This document shows positions 8,276 through 16,720 of a stretch of DNA of 64,000 nucleotides, piece by piece (within the stretch, counting starts at the first letter, position 1; each line of letters begins with the position of its first letter). The DNA comes from Rhodococcus sp. B7740 (GTDB taxonomy: Bacteria > Actinomycetota > Actinomycetes > Mycobacteriales > Mycobacteriaceae), in NCBI RefSeq assembly GCF_000954115.1, contig NZ_CP010797.1:2666001-2730000 (forward strand), in the 5' to 3' direction. The translations under genes and the position numbers were made by a program. The notes under the pieces are model-generated. The model did not search any database, was not told the origin of the DNA, and saw nothing but the letters and a program-made list of their open reading frames with translations.

Positions 8276-9319
8276 GTGAAACGTCTACTCCTGGCCACCA
8301 CGATCGCCGCGGTCACCGCACTGACCACTGTCGCCTGCGGCGGCACCGCCGAGCAGACGGCCACTCCCTCCACCGCGTCGACGTCGGTCACAGCCGATGC
8401 GGCCACCGACGCCCCCGGCCCGACCGGCATCCCCGACGGCATGGGTTCCGGTGCCGCGGACGGCGTGTTCCCCCGCACGGTCGGCCACTTCGGCGGCTCG
8501 ACCGAGATCCCCGCCGAACCGAAGAAGATCGTCGTGATCGCCACCGGCCAGCTCGACGCAGCTCTCACCCTGGGCGTCGTACCCACCGGAGTCGCCTACG
8601 GGGACGGCGCCGCACTGGTCCCGGACTACATCAGCTTCTCGTTCCCGCAGTACGCGGATCGCATGTCGCAGTTCGTCGACGTCGGCAACCGACAGGAGGT
8701 CGACATCGAGGCCATCGCCGCCATCGAACCCGACCTCATCCTGGCGAACAAGACCGGCTCCGAGGACATCTACCCGACACTGTCGACCATCGCGCCGACC
8801 GTGCTCACCGAAGGCACCGGAGTGAACTGGAAGCAGGACTTCCTCCTTCTCGCCGACGCGTTGGGCCGAACCGATCAGGCTCAGACCTTCATCGACACCT
8901 TCACCTCCGACGCTGCGGCACTGGGTGGTTCGTTTGCCGACACCGGCGCACCCACGGTCTCGTTCGTCCGCTTCACCGCCGATCGAGCGCGAGTGTTCGG
9001 CATCCCGTCGTTCGCCGGATACATCGCCTGGGACGCCGGACTGGCGCGCCCGGAAAGCCAGCAGTTCGACAAGACCTCGCAGGATTTCAGCGAGGAGGAA
9101 ATTCAGCTCGCGAACGCGGACTGGGTGTTCGTATCGAGCCAGGATGCCGGAGCCGATTCCAGCGCCGCGTCGTACACCACCAACCCGCTGTGGACCGGAA
9201 TGAGCGCGGCAACCGAGAACCACATCGTGCGCGTCGACGACGACCCGTGGTACCTCAATGCAGGCCCGACGGCGGCAACGATCGTGCTCGACGGCCTGAA
9301 GAGCGCCCTGCAGAGCTGA
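8276..9319 (+). CDS. Iron-siderophore ABC transporter substrate-binding lipoprotein
   Basis: A 347-residue FepB/FecB-type periplasmic-binding-fold lipoprotein. The N-terminus is MKRLLLATTIAAVTALTTVACGG: positive charges, a hydrophobic core and a lipobox ending at Cys. GTG 8276 is chosen because it gives this normal signal peptide; GTG 8261 would add five residues. The mature part has the two-lobe family motifs (KKIVVIATGQLDAALTLGVVPTG; IAAIEPDLILANK; LGRTDQAQTFID). No permease or ATPase gene is adjacent, so it must work with a transporter encoded elsewhere. An IdeR-like box precedes it. Confidence 0.88.
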   Translation: MKRLLLATTIAAVTALTTVACGGTAEQTATPSTASTSVTADAATDAPGPTGIPDGMGSGAADGVFPRTVGHFGGSTEIPAEPKKIVVIATGQLDAALTLGVVPTGVAYGDGAALVPDYISFSFPQYADRMSQFVDVGNRQEVDIEAIAAIEPDLILANKTGSEDIYPTLSTIAPTVLTEGTGVNWKQDFLLLADALGRTDQAQTFIDTFTSDAAALGGSFADTGAPTVSFVRFTADRARVFGIPSFAGYIAWDAGLARPESQQFDKTSQDFSEEEIQLANADWVFVSSQDAGADSSAASYTTNPLWTGMSAATENHIVRVDDDPWYLNAGPTAATIVLDGLKSALQS

Positions 9320-9326
9320 CCCCCGT

Positions 9327-9366
9327 GTGCATGGAACTTCGTAGCCCACTACGAAGTTCCATGCAC
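9327..9366 (+). terminator. Perfect 18-bp hairpin downstream of the siderophore-binding gene
   Basis: GTGCATGGAACTTCGTAG is followed by a CCCA loop and its exact reverse complement. It starts 8 nt after the stop codon. It shares the arm core GGAACTTCG with the hairpin at 8173-8216. Confidence 0.7.
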
Positions 9367-9380
9367 ATCGAGCAGGTAGG

Positions 9381-9409
9381 TTGCGCACAACTTAACCGTG
9401 CACTACTGT
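9381..9409 (+). promoter_or_regulatory. Putative ohrR-ohr promoter
   Basis: TTGCGC (9381-9386), a 17-bp spacer and TACTGT (9404-9409) resemble a housekeeping promoter. TACTGT ends 7 nt before the GTG of ohrR, so the mRNA may be leaderless. The -35 region overlaps a short GTTG-CGCA-CAAC dyad that could be an OhrR operator. Confidence 0.4.
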
Positions 9410-9416
9410 TCTTGAC

Positions 9417-9871
9417 GTGACCAACGAACTCGCACTCGACCGTCAGGTGTGCTTCGCGCTGTACTCCGCATCGCGGGCTACCACCGCGGTGTATCGCCCG
9501 ATGCTCGACGAGCTCGGCGTCACGTATCCGCAGTACCTCGTACTGCTGGTGCTGTGGGAACGGGACGGGCGCGGCGTCAAGGACATCTGCGCCGAACTCG
9601 ATCTCGACACCGGCACGCTGTCGCCGATGCTCAAGCGCCTCGAAGGCCTCGGTTTCATCGAGCGCCGACGCCTGAGCACCGACGAACGTCGGGTCGAGAT
9701 CCACCTCACCGAGACCGGAAGTGCCATGCGCGCAAAGGCACTCGACATTCCACGAAAGCTGGCCGAGAAGACCGGCATGGACGTCGACGATCTCGTCAAA
9801 CTCAAGGAGTCGCTCGACGCATTGACGAGCGCTCTGCATCACACCGATTCCGGCACGACAGAAGGAGCATC

Positions 9872-9875
<4 letters not shown>
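9417..9875 (+). CDS. ohrR: MarR-family organic peroxide sensor OhrR
   Basis: A 152-residue winged-helix MarR protein. Residues 8-15 (DRQVCFAL) place the redox-sensing Cys at position 12, and YPQYLVLLVLWERDG and the wing DERRVEIHLTETG match OhrR. In the known family, peroxide oxidation of this Cys releases the repressor from the ohr promoter. The start is GTG 9417, very close to a predicted -10 box, so translation is probably leaderless. It overlaps ohr by four bases (ATGA), giving a translationally coupled two-gene operon. Confidence 0.92.
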
Positions 9876-10297
<422 letters not shown>

Positions 10298-10307
10298 AGG
10301 AAATCCC

Positions 10308-11303
<996 letters not shown>

Positions 11304-11332
11304 GTAGAACCCGAACGGTTTCACCGCAGACC

Positions 11333-11363
11333 ACACCCCGGCCGGAATTTCCGGCCGGGGTGT
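11333..11363 (+). terminator. Intrinsic-type terminator
   Basis: A 13-bp perfect stem (ACACCCCGGCCGG and its complement) with an AATTT loop, followed by TT. It ends the ohrR-ohr-oxidoreductase unit. Confidence 0.8.
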
Positions 11364-11393
11364 TTCCATGCCCAGACCGATTACAGTCGGTGC

Positions 11394-12311
11394 ATGCCCG
11401 CCGCTCCCCTCCCGTTGCGCGACGGCCTCGATCCCACTCGGGTGCGGATGCCGGAGGTCGCGACCGGAGCGACGGTGCTCGAGTACCTGCGCGCCCGGTT
11501 CCCGCAGGACGCCGCCCGACTGACCGAGAAAGTTGCGGGCGGCCAGATCGTCGACGCAGCAGGCGTACCCGTCGATTCGACGACCGTCGCGAGACCGCGG
11601 GCGGACATCTACCTCTACCGCGACCCGCCGGTGGAGCCGACGGTTCCGTTCTCACTCGACGTCCTCCATCGCGACGAGAACTTGCTCGTCGTCGACAAGC
11701 CGCATTTTCTGGCCACCACTCCGCGCGGCGCATACATCGCTCGCTCGGCCCTCGTTCTGCTCCGCCGCCGATTCGACCTGCCCGAGCTCAGCCCGGCGCA
11801 CCGTCTGGACAGGCTCACCGCAGGGGTTCTGGTGTTCACCGTGCGACAGCAGGCCCGCCGGCCGTACCAGGAACTCTTCGCTCAACGCACCATCACCAAG
11901 CAGTACGAGGCGATTGCCCCACGCTCCCGGGACATCGACTTCCCGCTGACGGTACGCAGCCGAATCATCAAGGAGCGCGGCGTTCTTCAGGCCCGAGAGA
12001 TACCGGGCGAGCCCAACGCGGAAACACTCGTCGAGCTCGTCGACACGTTCGGATCCCACGGCCTGTACCGATTGCGTCCGCGAACCGGAAAGACGCATCA
12101 ACTTCGAGTTCATCTGTGCTCGTTGGGCATTCCGATCGTCGGCGACAATTTCTATCCATCGTTCCGTGAGGTCGCCGACGACGACTACTCCGACCCGCTT
12201 CGCTTGCTGGCGCGTTCGATCGAATTCGTCGATCCGCTCAGCGGCCTGATTCGACGGTTCGAGAGCAATCGGAGTCTCGATCCGCCTGCGTCGCAGCAGC
12301 TTCCGACGTGA
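11394..12311 (+). CDS. RluA-family rRNA/tRNA pseudouridine synthase
   Basis: A 305-residue enzyme that isomerises uridine to pseudouridine in structured RNA. The catalytic motif is AHRLDRLTAGVLVFT with its Asp (HRLD), and the C-terminal RPRTGKTHQLRVHLCSLGIPIVGDNFYP completes the RluA signature. An N-terminal S4-like segment (LRARFPQDAARLTEKVAGGQIVDAAG) is shorter than usual. The exact target (23S or other) is not determinable. Its last 74 bp overlap the end of the convergent membrane-protein gene. Confidence 0.9.
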   Translation: MPAAPLPLRDGLDPTRVRMPEVATGATVLEYLRARFPQDAARLTEKVAGGQIVDAAGVPVDSTTVARPRADIYLYRDPPVEPTVPFSLDVLHRDENLLVVDKPHFLATTPRGAYIARSALVLLRRRFDLPELSPAHRLDRLTAGVLVFTVRQQARRPYQELFAQRTITKQYEAIAPRSRDIDFPLTVRSRIIKERGVLQAREIPGEPNAETLVELVDTFGSHGLYRLRPRTGKTHQLRVHLCSLGIPIVGDNFYPSFREVADDDYSDPLRLLARSIEFVDPLSGLIRRFESNRSLDPPASQQLPT

Positions 12312-13356
12312 GCTCGGCGGTACGGACGGTGATTCGATGCGAGATGACCGCGAGCGCGAACAGTCCCACCGCCACATTCCCCAGCGCGGCGAAACCCTCC
12401 TGAGCGAAGTCCACGAGGGCGTTGAGAAGAGTGAAGATCAACGCGGACACCCGGAGGGTTCGCAGCGGCCAGAGCGGTCCTCGAACACGTAAGCACAGCA
12501 TCGCAGGCAGCGCCGTGACGAAGGTGAGGCAGGCACTGACGAACAGGATCCCGCTCGCGATTCCCATTCTGTCGACGTCGATCGTCAGGTCGCGTCGATC
12601 GATGTGCAGGTCCCCGATGACGAGCTCGACGATCCCGAACACCACCCCCGCCCCGGAGAGCAGAACCAACCCCCACCCGACGACGGGAATCCACCGGGCG
12701 CTGGTGAAGAACGCGGGAATCAGCCGGGGAACGACATTTTTCAGCGAGTGGGTCCGCGACGTCGACTGTCGAGCGCGGCCGAGCAACAGTCGGATCCCGG
12801 CCACGGTGTCCGCGTCGGCACCCTCGGCCTCGGCCCGCGCGACCATGCGTAGCGCCCAGTCGCGTCGATGCTCGGGTAGGCCGTGCGCGACGCCGTCGGC
12901 TGCGATCGCAGCCGCGTTGGCCAGGGATTCGTCGACCGAGGGCCGGCGGAACTCCCGAACGATCCTGCTGAACACCAACAGCAGCACCACCAGGACGTAC
13001 ATGATCTCCGACGAGGGTCCGTAGAAGTAGTCGTTGTCCTTGGTGACGAATTTGCCGACTTCGTCGAGAAAGAGCCCGAATCCGATTCCGCCGAGCACCA
13101 CCGTGAACACTCGAACGCCGAACCCGGTGAACATCCACCCGATCAGCAACGCGAGCATCATCGCCGCGCCGCCGTACAGGGCGTGAGCGATGTGCAACGA
13201 TTTGCCCCCGACCTGGGGATAGTCGGTCAATTCCAGGTAAGCCCTTGTGATCAGAATGGTCGCGATGGCGACGACCATGAACGCCTCGGATGCACTGCTT
13301 CCGTAGGCATCGCGGATCATGCCACTGCGGTATGTGGTCCCCGGACGACCGGTCAT
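12238..13356 (-). CDS. Multi-pass membrane protein of unknown function
   Basis: A 372-residue protein on the minus strand from ATG 13356; ATG 13320 would remove 12 residues. I see an N-terminal membrane block (TM segments near residues 22-40, 55-75, 78-95 and 110-125), a soluble middle of about 100 residues (LANAAAIAADGVAHGLPEHRR...), and a second membrane block (ARWIPVVGWGLVLLSG; ASGILFVSACLTFVTALPAML; LRVSALIFTLLNALVDF; ALGNVAVGLFALAVISH). No enzymatic motif is recognised. It is divergent from the XRE-cupin regulator, which may control it. Confidence 0.75.
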   Translation of the reverse strand: MTGRPGTTYRSGMIRDAYGSSASEAFMVVAIATILITRAYLELTDYPQVGGKSLHIAHALYGGAAMMLALLIGWMFTGFGVRVFTVVLGGIGFGLFLDEVGKFVTKDNDYFYGPSSEIMYVLVVLLLVFSRIVREFRRPSVDESLANAAAIAADGVAHGLPEHRRDWALRMVARAEAEGADADTVAGIRLLLGRARQSTSRTHSLKNVVPRLIPAFFTSARWIPVVGWGLVLLSGAGVVFGIVELVIGDLHIDRRDLTIDVDRMGIASGILFVSACLTFVTALPAMLCLRVRGPLWPLRTLRVSALIFTLLNALVDFAQEGFAALGNVAVGLFALAVISHRITVRTAELTSEAAATQADRDSDCSRTVESGR

Positions 13357-13386
13357 CGATCGAGTATGTGCCGCCTGCCGTCGCCC

Positions 13387-13412
13387 GCGGGCCGTTTTCG
13401 CGGGCCGTTTTC
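13387..13412. repeat. Two tandem copies of a 13-bp unit (candidate operator)
   Basis: GCGGGCCGTTTTC occurs twice head to tail, followed by a partial GCG. It lies between two divergent starts (13356 minus, 13468 plus) and 20 bp upstream of the predicted -35 box of the regulator gene, a typical position for an autoregulatory site. Confidence 0.5.
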
Positions 13413-13432
13413 GCGCCTCGATGTTTCCTGGG

Positions 13433-13462
13433 TTGACAAACCTCGTTGCCGAACCTGCAATG
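13433..13462 (+). promoter_or_regulatory. Predicted promoter of the XRE-cupin gene
   Basis: A perfect -35 TTGACA (13433-13438), an 18-bp spacer and TGCAAT (13457-13462) end 5 nt before ATG 13468. The mRNA is therefore likely leaderless or nearly so. Confidence 0.5.
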
Positions 13463-13467
13463 GTGTC

Positions 13468-14052
13468 ATGGAAGATTCGAACACCGGCCTGGACGAGGTC
13501 ATCGCAGGCCTCGGTCCCCGCCTCAAGCGCATCAGGATGGAGAAGAACACCACCCTGGCATCGCTGTCGGACACCACGGGAATTTCGATCAGCACACTGT
13601 CGCGACTCGAGTCCGGTGACCGCAAGCCCAGCCTCGAATTGCTGTGGCCCATCGCTCGTGCGCATCAGATGAAACTCGACGATCTGGTGACCGCGCCGCC
13701 CGTGGCGGACCCTCGGGTGCGCACCACGGCCACCGTTCGCGAACACGTGACCATCCTGCCGCTGACGCTGCGTCCCGGCGGCCTTCAGGCGTACAAGCTC
13801 CTGGTCCGCCCGGAGGGCTCGGAGCCGCGTCCGCGGACACACGAGGGGTACGAGTGGTTGTACGTCCTCGACGGCACCCTGCGGCTGATTCTCGGCGAGC
13901 ACGATCTGACGATGAAGGCAGGCGAGGCAGCCGAATTCGACACTCGTGTGCCGCACTGGTTCGGTGCCGTCGGAAACCGACCGGTGGAGCTTCTGAGCCT
14001 GTTCGGACCCCAGGGCGAGCGGATGCACGTGCGGGCGAAACCGACGGTATGA
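13468..14052 (+). CDS. XRE-family regulator with C-terminal cupin sensor
   Basis: A 194-residue protein. Residues about 14-68 form an HTH_3 domain (LGPRLKRIRMEKNTTLASLSDTTG, then ISISTLSRLESGDRKPS), and residues about 105-185 a single cupin barrel (RPRTHEGYEWLYVLDGTLRLILGEHD, then AGEAAEFDTRVPHWFGA). This fusion is common in small-molecule-responsive repressors such as PuuR or SutR types; the cupin binds the effector. Start at ATG 13468, just after a predicted promoter. The divergent membrane protein is the natural candidate target. Confidence 0.88.
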   Translation: MEDSNTGLDEVIAGLGPRLKRIRMEKNTTLASLSDTTGISISTLSRLESGDRKPSLELLWPIARAHQMKLDDLVTAPPVADPRVRTTATVREHVTILPLTLRPGGLQAYKLLVRPEGSEPRPRTHEGYEWLYVLDGTLRLILGEHDLTMKAGEAAEFDTRVPHWFGAVGNRPVELLSLFGPQGERMHVRAKPTV

Positions 14053-14143
14053 AATGTCATGTCCGTGTGAGACAGTGAAGCCGCTCGACGCCAGGATCCA
14101 CTTCGGTCATCCGCACCGACCACACACCATCTCGAGGAAAAAG

Positions 14144-14443
14144 ATGACCGACAGACTGCCCGAATCGCCTGCGTCCCGCACTCACGTGGACATCGCAACC
14201 GGAGTGCTCATCGGGATCCACGGTGGATCCGTTGCCGACGCCATCGACGAGCTGTTCACGACCGCGAGACATCACCGGGTCAGTTTGTTCGAGCTCTCTC
14301 GCACGCTCATCACCGTCGCGGAGGGCCGCGACATCGAGCGATCCTCCGCCACCGACGCGGTGTACGAGGTCTGGGGATCGGCACTCGGCCGTCGAGGCGC
14401 AGAGACGACCTTCGGCCTGGTCACCGATTCCGCTGCCCTCTGA
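14144..14443 (+). CDS. Small ANTAR-like domain protein
   Basis: A 99-residue protein starting at ATG 14144 after GAGGAAA. Residues 12-65 (HVDIATGVLIGIHGGSVADAIDELF, then VSLFELSRTLI) follow the ANTAR pattern of a three-helix RNA-binding antiterminator, where A/G-rich helix 1 (..AxGvLm), a Gly turn and a second helix with spaced hydrophobics are typical. It lacks any receiver or GAF sensor part. If it is ANTAR, it would bind two-hexaloop RNA motifs; assignment is from pattern only. Confidence 0.6.
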   Translation: MTDRLPESPASRTHVDIATGVLIGIHGGSVADAIDELFTTARHHRVSLFELSRTLITVAEGRDIERSSATDAVYEVWGSALGRRGAETTFGLVTDSAAL

Positions 14444-14464
14444 TCGAACGAGCGCTCCGGAGAG

Positions 14465-14767
14465 CTAGCCGCGAACGGATGGGTCGCTGCGCAGCTCCGG
14501 AAAGCGTGCCGTCATCGCGTCGATGTGTCGGTACATCTCGTAGAGCTCGGTTCGGAGCGTCGACGCTTCGGACTCGAACGCTCGGGCCCGTGATTCGGCG
14601 CGATCCGCGCGAGCTCGAAACGCCTTGGACTGCGCCAGTTCGATGGACGCCGAGCACGTCTCGATATGTTCGGCCAGCCCTCTCGCGAACACCCTCGCCT
14701 GCTCGAGGTTGACGGCATAGTTGTCGTCTCGCGGAGCCGGTGACGCCGCACCGTTCGCTGTGCCCAT
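14465..14767 (-). CDS. Small coiled-coil protein, unknown function
   Basis: A 100-residue ORF from ATG 14767. The middle (residues 20-85) is rich in Ala, Arg, Glu and Leu with heptad-like spacing, suggesting one long helix or coiled coil (LAEHIETCSASIELAQSKAF...; RAESRARAFESEASTL). No membrane segment or known motif is seen. It is convergent with the ANTAR-like gene. Confidence 0.55.
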   Translation of the reverse strand: MGTANGAASPAPRDDNYAVNLEQARVFARGLAEHIETCSASIELAQSKAFRARADRAESRARAFESEASTLRTELYEMYRHIDAMTARFPELRSDPSVRG

Positions 14768-14850
14768 GGAAACTCGTCACCCTCGATCGTCGGCGGAAAT
14801 TCTTTCGCGACTCTACGCTCGGTGCCGCATGCTTCGTCCGTGAACCGGCG

Positions 14851-15420
14851 TCACCCGAAGACGAGTGCCAGCACCACCGATGCCGAGGTGGCAGCGATCG
14901 CGATGACGATGGTCGCCGCGATCGCCCGCTGCCGCACCGTTCGGTAACTCGACCCTGCGCGGTCGTACTCCGAGTCGTCCTGATCGCCGTCCCGGCCGTA
15001 GAAGTCGTCCGAGTTCAGCCCGTCCTCGTCGAAATACACGACGTCTCGTGGCGGCACCCAGTGCTGACCGTTGGCTTCGATCGCAGCTCCCAGCCGCTCC
15101 AGCCGTATCCGAGCGCGGGTGGGATACCAATCGGAGGGCGCGTGGATGGGCAGAGCCCGCGCCATCATCAGAGGCGACCGGTACTGCTTCTCCAGGGCGG
15201 CGAACGCTGCGGACGCCGTCGGATCGGCGTCGGACTTGTCGGTGAGGAACCAGACGGCTCCGGCCGCCGCACGATCGCCGAGTACCAGATACGTGTACGC
15301 GAGCAATTCGAGGATGCCGGGCGACGTCGGGTTCCGGATCAGTGCGCCGAGCAGTCGATCTCGAGCGGCGATACTGTCTCCGCGCGCCAGATCCTCCTGC
15401 GCTCGATCGATCACGTCCAC
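14851..15420 (-). CDS. Membrane-anchored TPR-like protein (DUF6584-like)
   Basis: A 189-residue protein from GTG 15420. Residues 3-75 form helical repeats reminiscent of TPRs (RAQEDLARGDSIAARDRLLG; ILELLAYTYLVLGDRAAAGAVW) as in actinobacterial DUF6584 proteins. An acidic linker (SDDFYGRDGDQDDSEYD) precedes a C-terminal transmembrane helix (AIAATIVIAIAATSASVVLALVF). It is probably a tail-anchored cytoplasmic protein. It lies just downstream of the tRNA terminator on the same strand. Confidence 0.65.
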   Translation of the reverse strand: MDVIDRAQEDLARGDSIAARDRLLGALIRNPTSPGILELLAYTYLVLGDRAAAGAVWFLTDKSDADPTASAAFAALEKQYRSPLMMARALPIHAPSDWYPTRARIRLERLGAAIEANGQHWVPPRDVVYFDEDGLNSDDFYGRDGDQDDSEYDRAGSSYRTVRQRAIAATIVIAIAATSASVVLALVFG

Positions 15421-15447
15421 GCGTCGACAATAACTCCTGGGAACGAA

Positions 15448-15479
15448 AAAGCCCCTGCCGGACGACCGGAAGGGGCTTT
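15448..15479 (-). terminator. Terminator of the tRNA-Glu-Asp-Phe transcript
   Basis: AAAGCCCC...GGGGCTTT stem of 14 positions with one mismatch. On the minus strand it is followed by TTTTTCG, a classical U-tract, 25 nt after the tRNA-Phe 3' end. Confidence 0.8.
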
Positions 15480-15504
15480 CATCGTGCTTGTCGATCCAAC
15501 ACCG

Positions 15505-15581
15505 TGGTGGCCAGGGCCGGGATCGAACCGGCGACCTTCCGCTTTTCAGGCGGACGCTCGTACCAACTGAGCTACCTGGCC
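15505..15581 (-). tRNA. tRNA-Phe (anticodon GAA)
   Basis: A complete cloverleaf on the minus strand: acceptor GGCCAGG/CCTGGCC, anticodon loop CTGAAAA with GAA, T-loop GGTTCGATCCC. The 3' CCA is encoded (15505-15507). Third gene of a Glu-Asp-Phe cluster. Confidence 0.96.
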
Positions 15582-15637
15582 GGGCGGCACCGGTGAAACA
15601 ATGCCATCGCAATGTCGGTACCTTCGTACCGATGTTG

Positions 15638-15711
15638 CGACCCTGACGGGACTCGAACCCGCGACCTCCGCCGTGACAGGGCGGCGCGCTAACCAACTGC
15701 GCCACAGGGCC
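15638..15711 (-). tRNA. tRNA-Asp (anticodon GTC)
   Basis: Cloverleaf with acceptor GGCCCTG/CAGGGTC (one G-U pair), anticodon loop CTGTCAC with GTC and T-loop GGTTCGAGTCC. CCA is not encoded (CAA follows the discriminator). Confidence 0.95.
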
Positions 15712-15835
15712 TTGCTGTTGTTGCCGCGCTATTTCTAGCGCACCAACTCTCCGAACTGCAAATCCGCATCACGCGGGAAGCGAGACGAAGAATGCTGTAC
15801 TGCCGACCGGATTGTCAATCCGATCTCTTCCTACG

Positions 15836-15908
15836 TACCCCCTACGGGATTCGAACCCGCGCTACCGCCTTGAAAGGGCGGCGTCCTAGGCCGCTAGACG
15901 AAGGGGGC
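15836..15908 (-). tRNA. tRNA-Glu (anticodon TTC)
   Basis: Cloverleaf with acceptor GCCCCCT/GGGGGT, anticodon loop CTTTCAA with TTC and T-loop GGTTCGAATCC. CCA is not encoded. It is the promoter-proximal gene of the tRNA cluster. Confidence 0.95.
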
Positions 15909-15987
15909 CCGCCGAACTACTTCGACGTTACCCTCAACGGCGTTCCGTTGGGAGCTGGGATAGCTTAGGACACTTTCGCTGCAAATC

Positions 15988-16656
15988 TCAAACCGGCAGG
16001 TCAGAGGTGGTTTTCGCGCAGTTTTCGCCGTAGTGCTCCCACCCGTGCAGTTTGAACTCGGCGAGCCAACGCTCGGACGCCATGGCGAGCAGTACGACCT
16101 CGACGGATTCCTCGAACCGCTCGCGCAGATCTGCGTTGTCGGCAACCAGATCCGACATGTACCGCTGACCGGCCATCGACGCGGCAAGCACCCGCACGAA
16201 CTTGGCTGCGTCGAACTCCGGCTTGAGGTCGCCCATCGCGAGAGCGCGCTCGGCTTGCTTGTGGCCTTGAGCTCCCCAGACGCGACCGCCCCCGGAGTGC
16301 ACCTCCGCGTAGAACTCCGGCTCGACTATCAACCGGAACTCGGCGCGCACGATCACGTCGTTCTGGAAGTTCTGCGCGATGTCGTCCACGATCCCGCGGA
16401 TGACGTAGAACGGGTGTGCGGTGGTGTCGGCCCACTTCTCCGTGATGGCGACGTACCGATCCAGACCGGCCGCGAGCACGGCTCGGGCCAGATCCTCCTT
16501 CGACTGGAAATGGAAATACATCGCACCCTTGGTGGCGTTGGAGCCCTCCAAGATGGTGTTGACGGATGCCGCTGCGTATCCACGCTTGGCGAATTCCGCC
16601 GCCGCCGCCTCCACGATGGCAGCCCGGGTCCGCCGTGCGCGCTCTTGTTGTGCCAT
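15988..16656 (-). CDS. TetR-family regulator of the ScbR/ArpA gamma-butyrolactone-receptor type
   Basis: A 222-residue TetR protein. The N-terminal DNA-binding part (RRTRAAIVEAAAAEFAKRGY, then SVNTILEGSNATKGAMYFHFQSKEDLARAVL) has the MYFHFxSKE form typical of ScbR/ArpA autoregulator receptors. The ligand part ends with the conserved EVVLLAMASERWLAEF region. Actinobacterial homologues bind gamma-butyrolactone signals; rhodococci are known to make such molecules. No AfsA-like synthase gene is in the window, so it may sense a signal made elsewhere or another ligand. An inverted repeat at 16702-16720 in its upstream region is a candidate self-operator. Confidence 0.85.
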   Translation of the reverse strand: MAQQERARRTRAAIVEAAAAEFAKRGYAAASVNTILEGSNATKGAMYFHFQSKEDLARAVLAAGLDRYVAITEKWADTTAHPFYVIRGIVDDIAQNFQNDVIVRAEFRLIVEPEFYAEVHSGGGRVWGAQGHKQAERALAMGDLKPEFDAAKFVRVLAASMAGQRYMSDLVADNADLRERFEESVEVVLLAMASERWLAEFKLHGWEHYGENCAKTTSDLPV

Positions 16657-16701
16657 TTATTCCGTGCCTCCGAGCCCCAAGCGCCCTGCGTATCCGCAGG
16701 T

Positions 16702-16720
16702 AGTACATATAGAGAGTACT
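16702..16720. promoter_or_regulatory. Inverted repeat upstream of the ScbR-like gene
   Basis: AGTAC-N9-GTACT lies 46 bp before the start of the ScbR-like gene and overlaps an AT-rich TATATG stretch that could be its -10 box. An autoregulatory operator is plausible but the sequence does not clearly match the Streptomyces ARE consensus. Confidence 0.35.

Noticed and set aside
12238-14028. A 596-codon reading on the minus strand reaching under the XRE-cupin gene
   Set aside because: Homology-like hydrophobic structure starts only at 13356; the upstream part is antisense to a clear plus-strand gene.
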